A stretch of DNA of 64,000 bases, taken from assembly GCF_030704535.1 (NCBI RefSeq), contig NC_081815.1, forward strand, positions 387,001 through 451,000. The letters are read 5' to 3'. A program made the translations under genes and the position numbers. The notes below the pieces were generated by a model. It was not told the origin of the DNA. It saw only the letters and a list, made by a program, of their open reading frames with translations, and did no database searches. Below, piece by piece: positions 1 to 13,400 of the stretch; positions within the stretch are counted from its first letter, which is position 1, and every line of letters starts with the position of its first letter. The stretch comes from Vitis vinifera. Taxonomy: Eukaryota; Streptophyta; Magnoliopsida; Vitales; Vitaceae.

Positions 1-3000
1 CTTCCCGGAACTTGTTTCTTCCGGCCGCCTTGAGGTCTGTGTTTCAATTTCCTTCTTGTCATTTTTACTGGAAACTCCCCTTTTAAGAGTTTGCAGCCTC
101 TATCTTGATGCTTGAATGCAGGTTCAGATTCTGAAAAATCCTAGTATCCATGAGTTTCAACGGTCACTTGAATCGTTGGAGCCAAATTTCCTTTACTTGC
201 AAGGGGAGCAGCTTCCGGGTAGTGAAGAAATAGGATCTCTGACATGGGGAGGGGTGGACTTGTCCTCTGCAGAGGCGTTAGTTGAACTCTTTGGTCCCAC
301 ATTGCCCACAACTGTGAGTGTTTTATCATTCTGAGCTTGTTCAGTGCAATTTGGATCCCTGATTTATGTACATTTTTTGTGTGTATTTATTCATTGCCAC
401 CATTTCGACTTCTTTTTTCTCTGATTTATTTTTTAATGTTTTAATTTTATTTTTGGTTATTTTGGGTATGTTTGATGTCAAGACATGGGTTGGTGCTTAT
501 GTTAATGGTTAGAACTCGATACTTGCTTCTTTGTGAAGAACCAAAAGGTTAAGCTTTATATCAATTTTACTGTGTATTTAAAACTTTAGCTTCTAAATAT
601 CAGGTCAAGAGAGTTGGTAACCCTTGAGAAAGGAGTTATTGTTTTGGAATAATATAGTTAAGAAAAAACAAAAGAACAGCTCTTCACTTTTGAGATATTC
701 TTAATTATTAGCTTCCTACTTACAAATCATCCAGTTATGGACTTAGAGTTTCTTTATAATTGTTGAACTAATTTGTGGTTTCTTGTTGTTTGACCTAATT
801 CAACCTAAAATGTTTCAGGTTTATCTAGAGACCCCAAATGGTGAAAAATTAGCAAAGGCACTTCATTCTAAGGTGGATTTGGTTTGTGAGGATATCTACT
901 AGTACCATTTTTAATACTTATTATTATTATCATCACTATTATCATTTTTTATTAATGTAACTAGTTGAAATGGTTGTTAGGCTTGAATTCTCAATCTGGA
1001 TTTAAGGATTGAGAAATCGAACTAGATATGGTTTTGGATATGCTTTCCTAATGAAAAGAAGTCGTTGAATCAGGCTGTTTCTCTTTGACAGGGTGTTTCT
1101 TATGTAATATATTGGAAAAATGCATTTTCTTGCTATGCAGCTTGTCATTTTCGTCAAGCACTGTTCTCTGTGGTGCAAAGGTACAGTCATCCACCTTCTC
1201 ACAAAATATAAACATGATTTGGTTCCTCTATCATCTGGATGATGTTAGAGCCTCTTTACACTGTTGAATCTGTCAGAACCCAAGGATACATTTATAAATT
1301 AGTTTTTCTGACTGATCAATGCCTTAAATAATGACTACAATTGAAATGACTTACTGGAGTTTGTTATTACTGTGTGTGAGCATTTTCTTTTATTTTGTTT
1401 TTTTTTTTGGTCTCTGTGGATTAGATGACTTTGACCCACAGACACATATGTAGATTAATGCGTGTATAGGCTGGACTAAATTGTTAGTTGTATAGAGTTT
1501 GTAGTTATTAATCAACTGCTTATGTTGAAGACCATCCCACTTCTTTATTGTGAAAGTCTCTCAACTTAAGTTCTGGTTCTTTTGTACACTGCAGTTCATG
1601 CAGCCATACGTGGGATGCATTCCAGCTTGCCCATGCATCCTTTAGGCTCTATTGTGTGCAAAACAACACCGTACCTTCCAACAACCAGAAAGTTAGTGGT
1701 AAGCTTGGACCCTGCCTTCTTGGAGACCCTCCCAAGATTAATGTTGTTCCTCCTGAGGTTGACGAGGAGGAAAGCTTGCCTGCAACTCTTCCTGTTATAA
1801 AGATATATGATGCTGATGTGAGCATGAGGTTTCTTGTTTGTGGAGCACCAAGCGCATTGGTTGGTTTCGGTTACAAAATTTCAAGTTTATATTTGTCACT
1901 TGGTGGCAAAAATTACTGATATTATTTCTTTGCTATGGATTGGTCACAAACTGTATTCTTTTCAGGATGCATGTTTACTGGGATCTTTGGAGGATGGCCT
2001 CAATGCCCTCCTGTGCATTGAAGTAAGTTTATTGCAGTAGTTTATCATATCTGTCTCTAAGTTCCTTAATCTTGCCTCATATAGTTGGCTAAGACTCTCA
2101 TTTCTGAGAACAGCCTAGTGTTGTTCTGGTCAGCCCTTTGTGCATAATGATACATAAAACCTGGGATGCTCTTCTAAGGCTTTCTTCTTGGACTGACCCA
2201 ATCACTACTTCTTTTCCTTTTTTCTTTTGCCTGAAGATTTCACATGAGCTCAGATAGGTCATAAATGAGTTTGGTGTCAACAAAAAGTGGTTTCATATTT
2301 TTCCCGGTATCTTTATATTTATGGGATTTTAGTTCTTTAAATCTAAGGTTTCTTGGAGTAGCTTCCGAAAATTTGCTCTTTGAGGCCTGGCTCAAGTGAC
2401 AAAGGATTGGGGAGGGGGGGGGGGGGTTTGTTGATGTGGGAGGTTTTAGGTTTGAGTTGTAGTACAGATCAAAAAGAAAATTTTACGTATGAAAAAAATA
2501 CCTTTCAAAAATCCATTTTTTTTGGTGGAGGAAAGAACCATTAGTAAAATAAGAACAGTTACAAAGCAAAAGTGCAGTTGCTATAGAATAAGAACAATAT
2601 ACCTTATATTTATCTACCAAAAAGAAAAAGATAAGGGGGAAAAAGGTTTTCCTTATTTGACTATGACACCTCCTAAACCACATAACCTTTTCCCTGTGGT
2701 TATGACTTAGATTGGTGATGGCATCTGCTACTTAAAAGTAAATTGTATTTGCCTTGTGGCCCATTCTATTGCTTTTCTACTTGTTTCTGTCTTTTGATCA
2801 TTTAGTTTTATTTTTTGCAATCCCTAGTTCTTGGTGCTATCTTTGTGATGCCAATTGATGAATCTTTTGGAAAATGAACTCAGAGTTATGATTTACAATT
2901 TCAATTTTTAAGGTGCTATGGTTTCAATAATTTAATAACATTTAATGTATCCAGTATTTCTTTTGGGCAAAAATACCTTTTTTAAAGTATTTAGTATTGA

Positions 3001-6000
3001 TCAGTCCAGTCTGAACTCAATGACATTAAATGCACACTGGGCTTAGCCCATACCTGTATAAAGGTCTTTTGTGTTGAAAAGGCCTAGAAACTCCTTGCCT
3101 TTGGGCCAGGTTGCTTTGCCTGGAGTAGCCTAGAGTTGGGTTAAAGAGGCAAGATTAACAAGTTGTGATTGTTCTTCTTGGAGAGCAAGGCAATTAGATT
3201 GATTTTATCCTGCTTTAATTTTACTGTCACCATTCAGTCCATTCACCATCTCTCAAAGCTCTTTTTAAAAATGGGATTCTCATTATTGCCCTTGTGGTTT
3301 CTTCAGATTCGCGGGAGTAAACTTCATAATCGTGTGAGGTACTTTTTGATTCCTTGTTTTATGATGGTTGTGGTGGATAGGGAATTGTAAAATCTATGAG
3401 GTTCAATTTCAGTTTGAGTTGATTGATGGATTTTATAATTTGCTGCAGTGCTCCACCACCACCTCTTCAAGCAGGGACATTTTCTCGTGGCGTAGTGACC
3501 ATGCGATGCGACTTATCAACCTGTAGTTCTGCCCATATATCACTTTTAGTGTCTGGTAGTGCCCAGACTTGTTTAAATGATCAGGCAATGATCCATTATC
3601 CTTATGATGTTTGGTTGTTCTATTAAATTTTTACTTGTAGTGTGGTTAAAAATGTATTATGCAGTTCTTGGATGATATTTTTCTGGTTTTTCTCAGCTGT
3701 TGGAGAGTTATATCAAGAATGAGCTTATTGAGAAGAGTCAGTTAGTCCATGCAGTACCCAGCTGTGAGGAAAGCAAATTGTCTTCATCTGAGCCTCGGAG
3801 GTCTGCATCAATAGCTTGTGGGGCTAGTGTATTTGAAGTTCGTATAAAGGTTCCAACATGGGCTTCACAGGTTACCTTCTCACCAGGTCTTCTACTCTTG
3901 TTTCGATTTCATTTTGTTATCTTTGAGTTCTTTTCTGTTCTTTATGCATATAGTTCAATTCATGCCAGAAGTTCAGAGAGGCGCCTTGTGATAGGAAATG
4001 GAACTTTTGACCTTGCCATGCTGCTTAATTTAGTAATTTTCTCTTGATTAATTGCTAGATCACCTGTTGGATGAGCTACAACACAAATTTCATTTTTCAA
4101 GGTTGCATTTATCACAAAGAACTTCCTAAAGAATTGTAATTTGATGGTTGAAAACTAAAGTATTGCACTGGCCACTGGATTAGCCTGGCCATGCAATACG
4201 TATGCTGCTTCTTTTCCTTTTATCTTAGTATTCTTTAATCTCTCTTTATTACTCGAAGAGGGAAAGTTATATCATGAGCTGGTACCTGCAATTGAAACAT
4301 TGATTTGTTATTTTTGCTGTCTGTGGAGCGATAATTGATTTGCAAGAGCTCTACTTTGAAATTATGATTGTTGTATCTGATGGATATATGAGATAAAGCA
4401 TTTGCCAATGAAGGGTTAGCTACTTCATGCTTTGAGGACAACTGGACACTACAATTTTTTTTCTTTTTTGTTTTTTGATAGGCTAGACACTACACATTTA
4501 ATCCCTCTGTAAGTTTTGATTGAGTTAATTTGGGTGCATGGTTTCCCATTTCATGCTTATGTAGGTTGGGATGTCTCTGCAGGTTTTGAGGCAGCTAGCA
4601 CCAGATGTATCTTATCGCAGCTTAGTCACCCTGGGAATAGCTAGCATTCAAGGTTTATCTGTTGCTTCCTTTGAAAAAGATGATGCTGACCGCCTCCTCT
4701 TCTTTTGTACAAGGCATGCCAAACAACTCAATCAAAACAATTCTATTCTTCCTAGGCCTCCTAGCTGGTTAATAGCTCCTCCAGCTAGTCGGAAAAGGTC
4801 TGGGCCATGCCATGAAACCAAACCATCTGGATATAAAGTCTTGGGAGGTGTAAATGGAGGTGTTCTTCAACAGAAACCAAAGATTGCTGCAATGAGGCCA
4901 ATTCCCCACACTCGCAATCATAAAATGCTGCCTTTTTCTGGAATTTCTGAGGCCAGCAGGTGTGATGGAGACCAAGCAAAGGGTAACTTGTCAGTTGTTC
5001 CAGCAAAGCACAATGGCACCACACCTGTCACACATCGCAAATTGTTGTCAAGCTCTTTCCAGGCCCAGCAGATTATTTCTTTGAACCCTCTACCTCTAAA
5101 GAAGCATGGTTGTGGCAGATCACCAATTCAGATTTGCTCAGAAGTTAGTAGTCTGATTTTAATTTCTCAGTGTGTTCCATTATTGACTTCATTATTCAGA
5201 GAAAGCTGTTTGATTTCCATTTTGTGCATCAGTTTGGGAACTTTTTTTCCTTTTTTTCATTTCCTTTCATTGTCATGCCTTGGTATTTGATTTATATTCT
5301 GTCAATCCAGCCGGTCTTATCTACTGTTGTAAGTATGCTTTTTTCCTTTTTGTTGGGATCGCATCTTATTTTGGTGGTGATGGTAGGGGGTGTGTGCGTG
5401 TTTGGGGGGGAGTGGGTGCTATGGACAGTGGACTAGTGGTACTTCAACCAGTTGGACTCAGGACACCTCCTTTACCCATCCCTTATGAAGTGTGAAGGAC
5501 TTCTCACAATTCTAAAAGAGTAAGAAAAATGATGCTTATATGCAGGTTCAAGGAACTGCAAAAGGATATTATTAGCAAAATATATTGTAATGAAATTATT
5601 GTGCTAACTGATGACCTTATATTACGACCATCTTTATCTCCATTCCATTGATATTGTATTTCATTATGTTACTTAACTCCAAAACTGCCCTTCCTAAGAA
5701 AAGTCCATAAAATAGGACTATTGAATCTATTCACAAGCATTGAGTGCATTCCATTAGTTTGAAATGGTAAGTTTTGGAAGTAAGGGCAATGGCTAAAATA
5801 TCTCCTACTAGGATTGTGTTCTCAACTCAATGCAACTTTGACATGAGGGTTTTTATATATATCTTGAAGTTAGATCTGTTGTCCTTATTTTTTTTTCCTA
5901 CTTTTGCAGGAGGAATTTCTCAGGGATGTAATGCAATTTTTGATTCTCCGAGGGCATACCCGCCTTGTCCCTCAAGGGGGGCTGGCTGAATTCCCTGATG

Positions 6001-8940
6001 CTATACTTAATGCAAAACGCCTTGACCTTTACAACTTGTATAGAGAGGTAACCTCTTTCATGTGCCAAGTAAAAAAAAAAAAAAAAAAAAACTTTTCTCT
6101 AAGCAGGTTTTATCCTCGTCTTTTCAAAAAGGAGTAAGCAGATTCTGATGAGGAGTTTACCAAAAATTTGTATTGAAAATTCGGGACCCTGTTCAGGTGG
6201 TTTCAAGGGGAGGCTTCCATGTAGGGAATGGCATCAACTGGAAAGGACAAGTTTTCTCAAAGATGCGAAATCACACATTGACTAATAGAATGACAGTATG
6301 TGTCCCAAACTCATGCTTTATTTATTTATTTGGTTTGTGAGATGTTCTGCTCTGCATGTATGCAAATGCATGTCTTGAGATTGGAATGAATGCTGCTTCA
6401 GATAACTGAGCCTGAACAATAAGCTTTTGCTTGGAGCAATCTTTTCATGTAGGGAACATATCTCAATGTCTAGGTACAGGGTTTCCAATGTCCAGTCATC
6501 TAGAATTTTTTTAATGGTGAGGTTTCTCATATATTTCATGATGCATCCTCTATCCATTTAGACATGATTTATCATTTGGCTTCTTTTTTATTTTAAACTG
6601 CCCCTTCATATCCCTTGTTATTTTCCTTTCCTGTGTGTTTGATCTCTCTTTCTTATCGTGATTAACCATATAATGAACTGTGTGCAACCTTTTTACTGAA
6701 GTGAGTAACCTGGTTTTATGTTTTTGAACTCTTCTGTTTTCATATTTTTATTTTTTGCTTATTCTTTTGCCTTAAAATTTATTATGTTATCTGCACTCAA
6801 ATTCTTTTTTTTAAATGAATTGTATTTGAGATTATGGTTGTGTTTTGTTTCTGGTCACAGGCTTCTTGGTCTTTGTCATGCTGGTTTCGTTATAATCCCT
6901 GAAATCTGTCAGTGTTCCTCAGAACCAAATAATAGAAGAATGTTAATTTTGGACACACGTAGCTAGCTCAATTTTGGAATTATTTAGTAATTTATTTTGG
7001 CTCTGATAAAGAATCCCAACCATTTGATTATGGATCAAGGTTTGGTTGGTGTTATCTCAAGTTGATAGTTACTGGGATGGTTTGTCCATTCATAAGCATA
7101 TCCAAAAGTTTAATTACGTTTAGCCTGTTGAATGCAGGACATTCAATTTCATTTGGTTTTATTTTCTGTTTTTCTACTTGAATATTATTGACTTGCTACT
7201 TCTTAATGTGATTTTGGAGAGCTGATCGTTTGTTCTCCCTGTTTTCTCCTATTGTTTCTACTTTTTATTGTAATTTATTGTTTGTTCTTCCTGTTTTCTT
7301 TTAGGGTGTTGGGAATACTCTAAAAAGACATTATGAAACCTATCTTTTAGAATATGAATTAGCCCATGATGATGTAGATGGGGAATGCTGCTTGTTGTGT
7401 CACAGGTCTGTGCTCTATTCCTCTCACACACATGCTCTTCTGCGCACTGACTTGTTTATGCACTAACCCTTATGCATTACTAACGATTGGAACATGGAAT
7501 GTTGCATCAGTAGTGCAGCAGGTGACTGGGTGAATTGTGGAATATGTGGTGAATGGGCTCATTTTGGGTGTGATCGGCGCCAGGGTCTTGGTGCCTTCAA
7601 GGTATATTTCCAACATATAAGCTCCTATTTTAATAAGGAGCATATTGCAAAGATGATCCAGAACCCTTAGTAGGAAAATGAGTAAGAAAATATGTCTGTT
7701 AGAGCTCAAAGATTTTTTTTTGATAGGTAAGAAGCAGAACCTATTTGGGATTCACATTTAACCCCGGGGCTATGTTTGGTTCCTAGAAAAGTACTAAAAT
7801 AAAGAAAAAAGTTGTTAAGGAAAATGATTTTGTTATATTTTGTTTACCAAGATAAATGTGAAAAAAAATAAAATATAATTAAAATTAGTTGAATATTATG
7901 TATTTTCAAATTATTTAAATTTTTATATAAAAGAGAAAATAAGTGAAATGAGTTTAAAGAAGTATATAAAAATAATTTATTAATTTTTTATTTTCTTTCA
8001 CTTTTGTCTTTTTTTCTATTTTTCCTCACAATTTTATTTCCTTTACATTTTCTCTCAAATTTTCCAGAATTGAACTTTATTGGAACTGTCAGACTTGTTA
8101 TATCTACATTGTTGCATCCAGTAATTAATCAGGAAATTGACAATGTTGGAATCAGAATATTGCAAAATCATTAGGAATGAGCCATTTTCTTTTCCTTTTT
8201 TTGTTCATGTTGTGAAGTCCGACAATCACAGCTACCACTTTTGTATCTATCTGTTATACTTCATATCTAGACCCGTTGAGTGTACTAATACTGCCACTAA
8301 ATTAGATTTGTGATAAGATAAATAAAAGAAAATTAAATTAAAAATGCAACATACATATATATATAAGGCATTGTGTTTTTAAATCTATTTAGTTTTGGGA
8401 GGCACCAGGTGCTGTTTGGGATAACATTTAACTTCTACTTTTAATAGTAGTAGACGTAGAACTTTATATTTGGAATCTATATTTTAAAAATACTTTTATT
8501 GAGGATAAGGATAATTATGATATTTTCAATAACTTTAATTAAATAAAAATATTCTTTCTTCATCACATGTTCACGCTTCTTCAAAACCTGGACACATCAT
8601 GTTAGGCTCATGGTTAAGAGTTTTATCCAAACAAATCTTAAAAGCTGCATTTAAAGGCTTCTGGCGTTTGAAAAGCTTTAACAAACAGGGCTTTAGACTC
8701 TTTGCACCAAAGCTCCTTCGTTCCAAACACACTACTGCTATTCCTTAAATATTTGGAATTTATTGTTAAATTGGAAAGAGAACTTTTAAGTTCCCCGTAT
8801 TGTTTTTTTAGCTTTTGGGTTGACAGTTACATGCTGAACAACAGGACTATGCAAAAACAGATGGGCTGGAATACATTTGTCCCCACTGCAGCATAACAAA
8901 TTTCCAGAAGAAGTCCCAGAAAACTGCAAACGGATATTAG
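1..8940 (+). CDS. ARID4: ARID and PHD-finger chromatin protein, ARID4-like (5' end outside window)
   Basis: Fifteen exons join in frame: 1-34, 122-313, 819-872, 1092-1180, 1595-1859, 1966-2022, 3307-3338, 3449-3584, 3697-3870, 4583-5143, 5910-6047, 6197-6295, 7305-7405, 7511-7601 and 8845-8940 (TAG). They give about 705 residues; the first exon is cut by the window edge. The N-terminal two thirds is the plant-specific region (for example CGAPSALDACLLGSLEDG). An ARID DNA-binding domain begins at EEFLRDVMQFLILRGHTRLV (exon 11) and runs through the glycine-rich VVSRGGFHVGNGINWKGQVF. A C-terminal PHD finger follows, with zinc ligands in CCLLCH, CGICGEWAHFGCD and CPHC. Arabidopsis ARID4 is reported in PEAT chromatin complexes, so a nuclear chromatin role is inferred from family. 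All intron phases agree. The intron after 3584 has a GC donor (CAG|GCAATG). No other start is possible here because the gene enters from the left. Confidence 0.93.
2385..2470 (+). repeat. tRNA-derived SINE remnant
   Basis: Lies in an intron of the ARID gene. It holds an A-box-like stretch (GGCTCAAGTGACAAAGG) and, after a G-run of about 13 at 2414-2426, GTGGGAGG and a B-box-like GGTTTGAGTTG, followed by an A-rich end. The same layout recurs at 47177-47260. The call rests on pol III box similarity only. Confidence 0.5.
8406..8695. repeat. possible MITE in last ARID-gene intron
   Basis: The left end reads GGTGCTGTTTGGGATAAC and the right end, reversed, AAGCCCTGTTTGTTAAAG. These are imperfect terminal inverted repeats of the GGC-CTGTTTGG type around about 290 AT-rich bases. 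I could not fix a target-site duplication, so the boundaries are approximate. Confidence 0.3.
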
Positions 8941-8983
8941 CAAGTCTTGACCGTCCTACGAGCTAGTTTTTGCTTCTTTTTTT

Positions 8984-9825
8984 ATGCATAAAAGAGAGGC
9001 AGGGTTAGGATTGCATTATTGTACTGGACTACCATTGTTGTTCTTTTATCATAGCTCTTAACAAAAGGGGGAAAACAGCCCCCAATTTACCCCCAATCTA
9101 TGTATTAAAGAGGAAATGATGAGTAAAATTAATTGTAGAAGTCTTTTTAGCATTTTCACTCAATTTAACTGGGTGGTTCTGTCAAAGGTTATGTAAAAGT
9201 CTTTTTAGCCTTCAAGGTCCAGTTTTAGGCATGGTATTATCTCAGTATGTTTGACATCCAGTTCCACTTGGGTTCCCAAAACCCAGAAAGATGGTTGTAT
9301 TTCTAGCAGTTTCAACACTCTTTGATTTGGTTAAACAGCGATTGTGAAGCACGTGGTAAAGGGGAGGACAGAAAGAAGCATGTAGTACAGATCCAAGGGT
9401 CAATATGCATAAAAGAGAGGCAGGGTTAGGATTGCATTATTGTACTGGACTACCATTGTTGTTCTTTTATCATAGCTCTTAACAAAAGGGGGAAAACAGC
9501 CCCCAATTTACCCCCAATCTATGTATTAAAGAGGAAATGATGAGTAAAATTAATTGTAGAAGTCTTTTTAGCATTTTCACTCAATTTAACTGGGTGGTTC
9601 TGTCAAAGGTTATGTAAAAGTCTTTTTAGCCTTCAAGGTCCAGTTTTAGGCATGGTATTATCTCAGTATGTTTGACATCCAGTTCCACTTGGGTTCCCAA
9701 AACCCAGAAAGATGGTTGTATTTCTAGCAGTTTCAACACTCTTTGATTTGGTTAAACAGCGATTGTGAAGCACGTGGTAAAGGGGAGGACAGAAAGAAGC
9801 ATGTAGTACAGATCCAAGGGTCAAT
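8984..9825. repeat. 421-bp direct tandem duplication
   Basis: The block 8984-9404 is repeated at 9405-9825. Both start ATGCATAAAAGAGAGGCAGG and end near CCAAGGGTCAAT. By eye the copies look almost identical, which suggests a recent event or an assembly artefact. It lies just past the ARID stop codon, so it duplicates the probable 3' UTR and downstream sequence. No ORF of note. Confidence 0.85.
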
Positions 9826-10018
9826 GTGATGATGTTTTGTAGGGGGGGGGGGGACAAGAAAAGGATTCTTCAACTGAAACAAGGCGCTTCACATGGTAAA
9901 GGGGAGGACAGAAAGAAGCATGTAGTACAGATCCAAGGGTCAATGTGATGATGTTTTGTAAAGGGGGGGGGGGGGGGGGGGGGGGGACAAGAAAAGGATT
10001 CTTCAACTGAAACAAGGC
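9769..10018. repeat. About 120-bp tandem duplication carrying G12 and G24 runs
   Basis: The segment running from GTGGTAAAGGGGAGGACAG to CTTCAACTGAAACAAGGC is present twice in a row; its first copy overlaps the end of the 421-bp repeat. The copies differ mainly in their G-run: 12 Gs at 9842-9853 and 24 Gs at 9963-9986. Short reading frames here are proline/glycine artefacts of the runs. Confidence 0.8.
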
Positions 10019-10445
10019 AGTGAGGATAGGATGGAGCTGTAGTGTCCGTAAATTTCAACAGGAAATGTGCTTTTAGACCCTATCAAAGTGAATGGATATA
10101 AACCCAATTCAGTAGAAGGCCTCAAAAGTCCAATAACCAGACCATAAAATTGAATGCCAAGGGCCATTGTCGTAAACTGGAGCTCATGAAATGTTATATA
10201 CTTATGCAAATAGGCACATGCTCGCATATAAATGTATATATATGCATGCATGTATATATGTACATCTATACAAAACACAACCAAATCCCACTACTGTTAA
10301 AGACAGACCCACTCAGATAGTATTTACTAATCCTAAATTCTGGAACTACCAGCCTAAGGCAAAAAACGAGAAATTGAATCACAAATGAAGTTCAAACCAG
10401 AGTTGAGTTCTGAACTGGAATCAGAAATGAAGGTCAAACCAGAGT

Positions 10446-13400
10446 TTAAGTTTTGGCTTTCAGTTCTCTTGCAGTGCATGAGGTGCTCTTCAACTCTTCT
10501 TGTTTGTTAATAGCCCCATTGCAACTACTGGTGGTGATGCCTTCTCTGCTGAGTTTTCCAATCAGAACATTGCCATCAGAAGATGTATGATGTGTCCCAA
10601 TGCCAGGTAAGCTGTTGCTACTGGTGTTGCTGCTACTGGTGTTGCTGCTACTGTTATTATTGGGAATGAATCCACCAATCAAACCGTTCTTTCCCTCATC
10701 GGACCCAGTACCTGATGATGCTGCCTTTCCACTGGATATGGCTGTAGCAAGAGCAATTGGCATAAGGCAGAGACCTTTGCTTTGAAGATATTGCATGGCC
10801 ATGGTCACGTTGGACTCCATCAACTTCACTACTTCTTGCTCAAAGGCAATTTGATCAGGAGATTGACAAATATCTTCAGCTTGACCAGCCGAGGGTGAAA
10901 GTGACAGACCCTTAGAGCCCTAACCAAACAACGTCGGATGTTAAAGAATTGCCTTGTGAGTAGAATTTTCAAATTCCCCTCATTATCTTCATCTCTATAA
11001 GCATGCATTAATAATGAGAAAAAAAAATACTATAAAATGATAACCAATGGATACTCGCATACGGATATCATCTATCTAAACAATGATGGGTACTAGATAA
11101 CAAAAATTATTTTTATGCAAGTTTACTTGGTCCATTTATGTGAAGTTTTAACTAAATTTCGCTAGAATAATTAATATTCCCAACCACTTAACCCTGTTTG
11201 TCCTTGACGAGATCCCACATGGAACATTCATGGAATCAAGTCACCTAAGGTCTTTTCAACCCCATTGAGTGATTCCTCTTAGCAGAGTTTTAGGTGGGCA
11301 AGATCCACATCAGAAGAAGAGGAAAGGTTTCCTGGTTTTCACCAAAATATGTGAAAACCATGCTCATTTCTTTTCTGTTCACTAAAAGAAGGAAAAAGTT
11401 TTTATGTGCTCACAGAAAGAGAAGGGTATAGCACCTCAGCTTGGCCATCTGTGATGAGAGGAACAACTGCCTCTGCTGCCCCCAGCCTACTCATGCTTAG
11501 TACCTGTAAATCATCATTTCAGAAGCAGTGCAAAATTTCCAACTGTAAGAAAGCAATGCCCAAAATCTCATTGCTATAGATCATTACAATTTGATCAAGA
11601 CAAGGACCCATATTTTCTGGCCCCTGCATTTAACTCTACAAATGTAAATTTGAAGACTAAGTTCAACATCTCAAACATGGATTGGAGAAAGTTTTTATCC
11701 ACTTTATACCTTGACCTGGAGCTGAAGAAATTTGACGTACTCAATGATTTCGTCGAGCATAGATGCTTTGTCCGTCTGCAGAAAGCAAAAAGGAATCAGT
11801 ACTCTTTTTAGAGTCCTGCTGTGAATGGTCTTCCATACAATTAAGCTCCTCGAACACATGTTCCTAACTTGAGATTGATGAAAACAGCTTATGTCCTGGC
11901 CTGAAGATTAGTTTTTCATTGCCAACTACAGATTGCAGAGTTGAGAAATAATTATCTGATCTTGGAAAATAAGCCATTCTCTCTTTACAAGGGTTTATCA
12001 GGAAAGAACCATTAATAAAAGAAAAGGTGCTGTATATGGATCGTTCACATATTCTATTGAATTATAGGTATCTAGAGATTCAAAATTCATATATTTAGAT
12101 GCAATGAAGGGAATGAAATAGCATGACAGACGCTGAACCCAACTCTCCTGTAGTGCTTACCAAGAAACTAGTAGAGAACAGAGTAAGATATGACTGGACG
12201 AGTGCTTGTAATTTGATAAAATCATTGGATCATGCTTAACAGAATTCAGACAGCTATTTTAACAGAGAAAGGTCTGATTTGGATTGGCTTTTCAAAAGCC
12301 AAAAGCTCTCCTCAAGCTCCAAAATTCCTTTTCAGCTCATGCAGGAAATCATTTCATTTAATGAAATTTTTATAATACTGAGATTGAATCAATGTCTAGA
12401 GCTTCAGGTCCTGGTTAAAAAGGTTATCCCAAGCAAAGCTTAAAACTAAGGGTTTAGTCATTTTTCATTTTTTGGACCATTTTCAGCTGAATCAATTTGC
12501 AAAAAATAATAGGGAACTCGTAGTTTGATTTGTTGAAATCAAAGAGCTCATTTAATTCTTCTGGAATTGAAGAAGTTTTGTCTACTGCTCTCAGGTTTCC
12601 GTCACCAAGGTTAATCTAACCACACTTAGAAATAAATGCCATACACCATACACATCTGGATTGCACAAAAACATTAGCTTTTACAGAAGCACCTGGATAT
12701 TACTAAATGTAAACTAAAAAGAAAAAAGAAAAGAAAGCAATACATGAATATAGCACTCCATGAGGAATAAAACAAACAAAATAAGTAGGTACCTTATTGG
12801 AATTGGGAACAAGTTCTTGCAGGTTCTTCATCCTTTCAGCAATTTTCTCTCTCCGAAGCTGCATCATAGATATTTTTCAAAGGGACAACAAAAGAGATTA
12901 TAACCCAGGAAAGTCTTTATCAAAGCCATTTTTTACATGTCAACTTCAAAGTCTAATGATGTGTCTTAGATATGAGAGTGAATAACAAACAACATGAAGA
13001 ACTTGTTTCAGATGATCATACAAAATTTACAACTAACCCTTTCAGCAATACTGTGAGGATCAGTGGCCTGGCCTCGACGAGCCCTTACACGCGGCTTTCC
13101 AGTTCCATTACAGCCACCAGAAGCAGTACCTACCGTAGTCTGTAATTGAAAATTGTGAGGTTGATTTGTATAATGTTTGATGGGTTTCCTTCACTCAACT
13201 CTAACAGCTGATAAGAACTAATGAGCAAACAATACTAAAAAAACTGACAACAAATCCTTCACTAAACATGGAGAAATAGAAATTATATGAAGCACCTGTG
13301 GCAAAGACTGTAATCCAGATGCTGTCATTGTCATGTGGGGCCCAACCGCAGAAGGAGAGAAAGGATGAGTGTGCTGCTCTTCTTTCCCCTACATTGTACC

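Noticed and set aside
9821-10058. Proline-rich ORFs
   Set aside because: Created by translation of the C-runs opposite the G12/G24 tracts within duplicated non-coding sequence.
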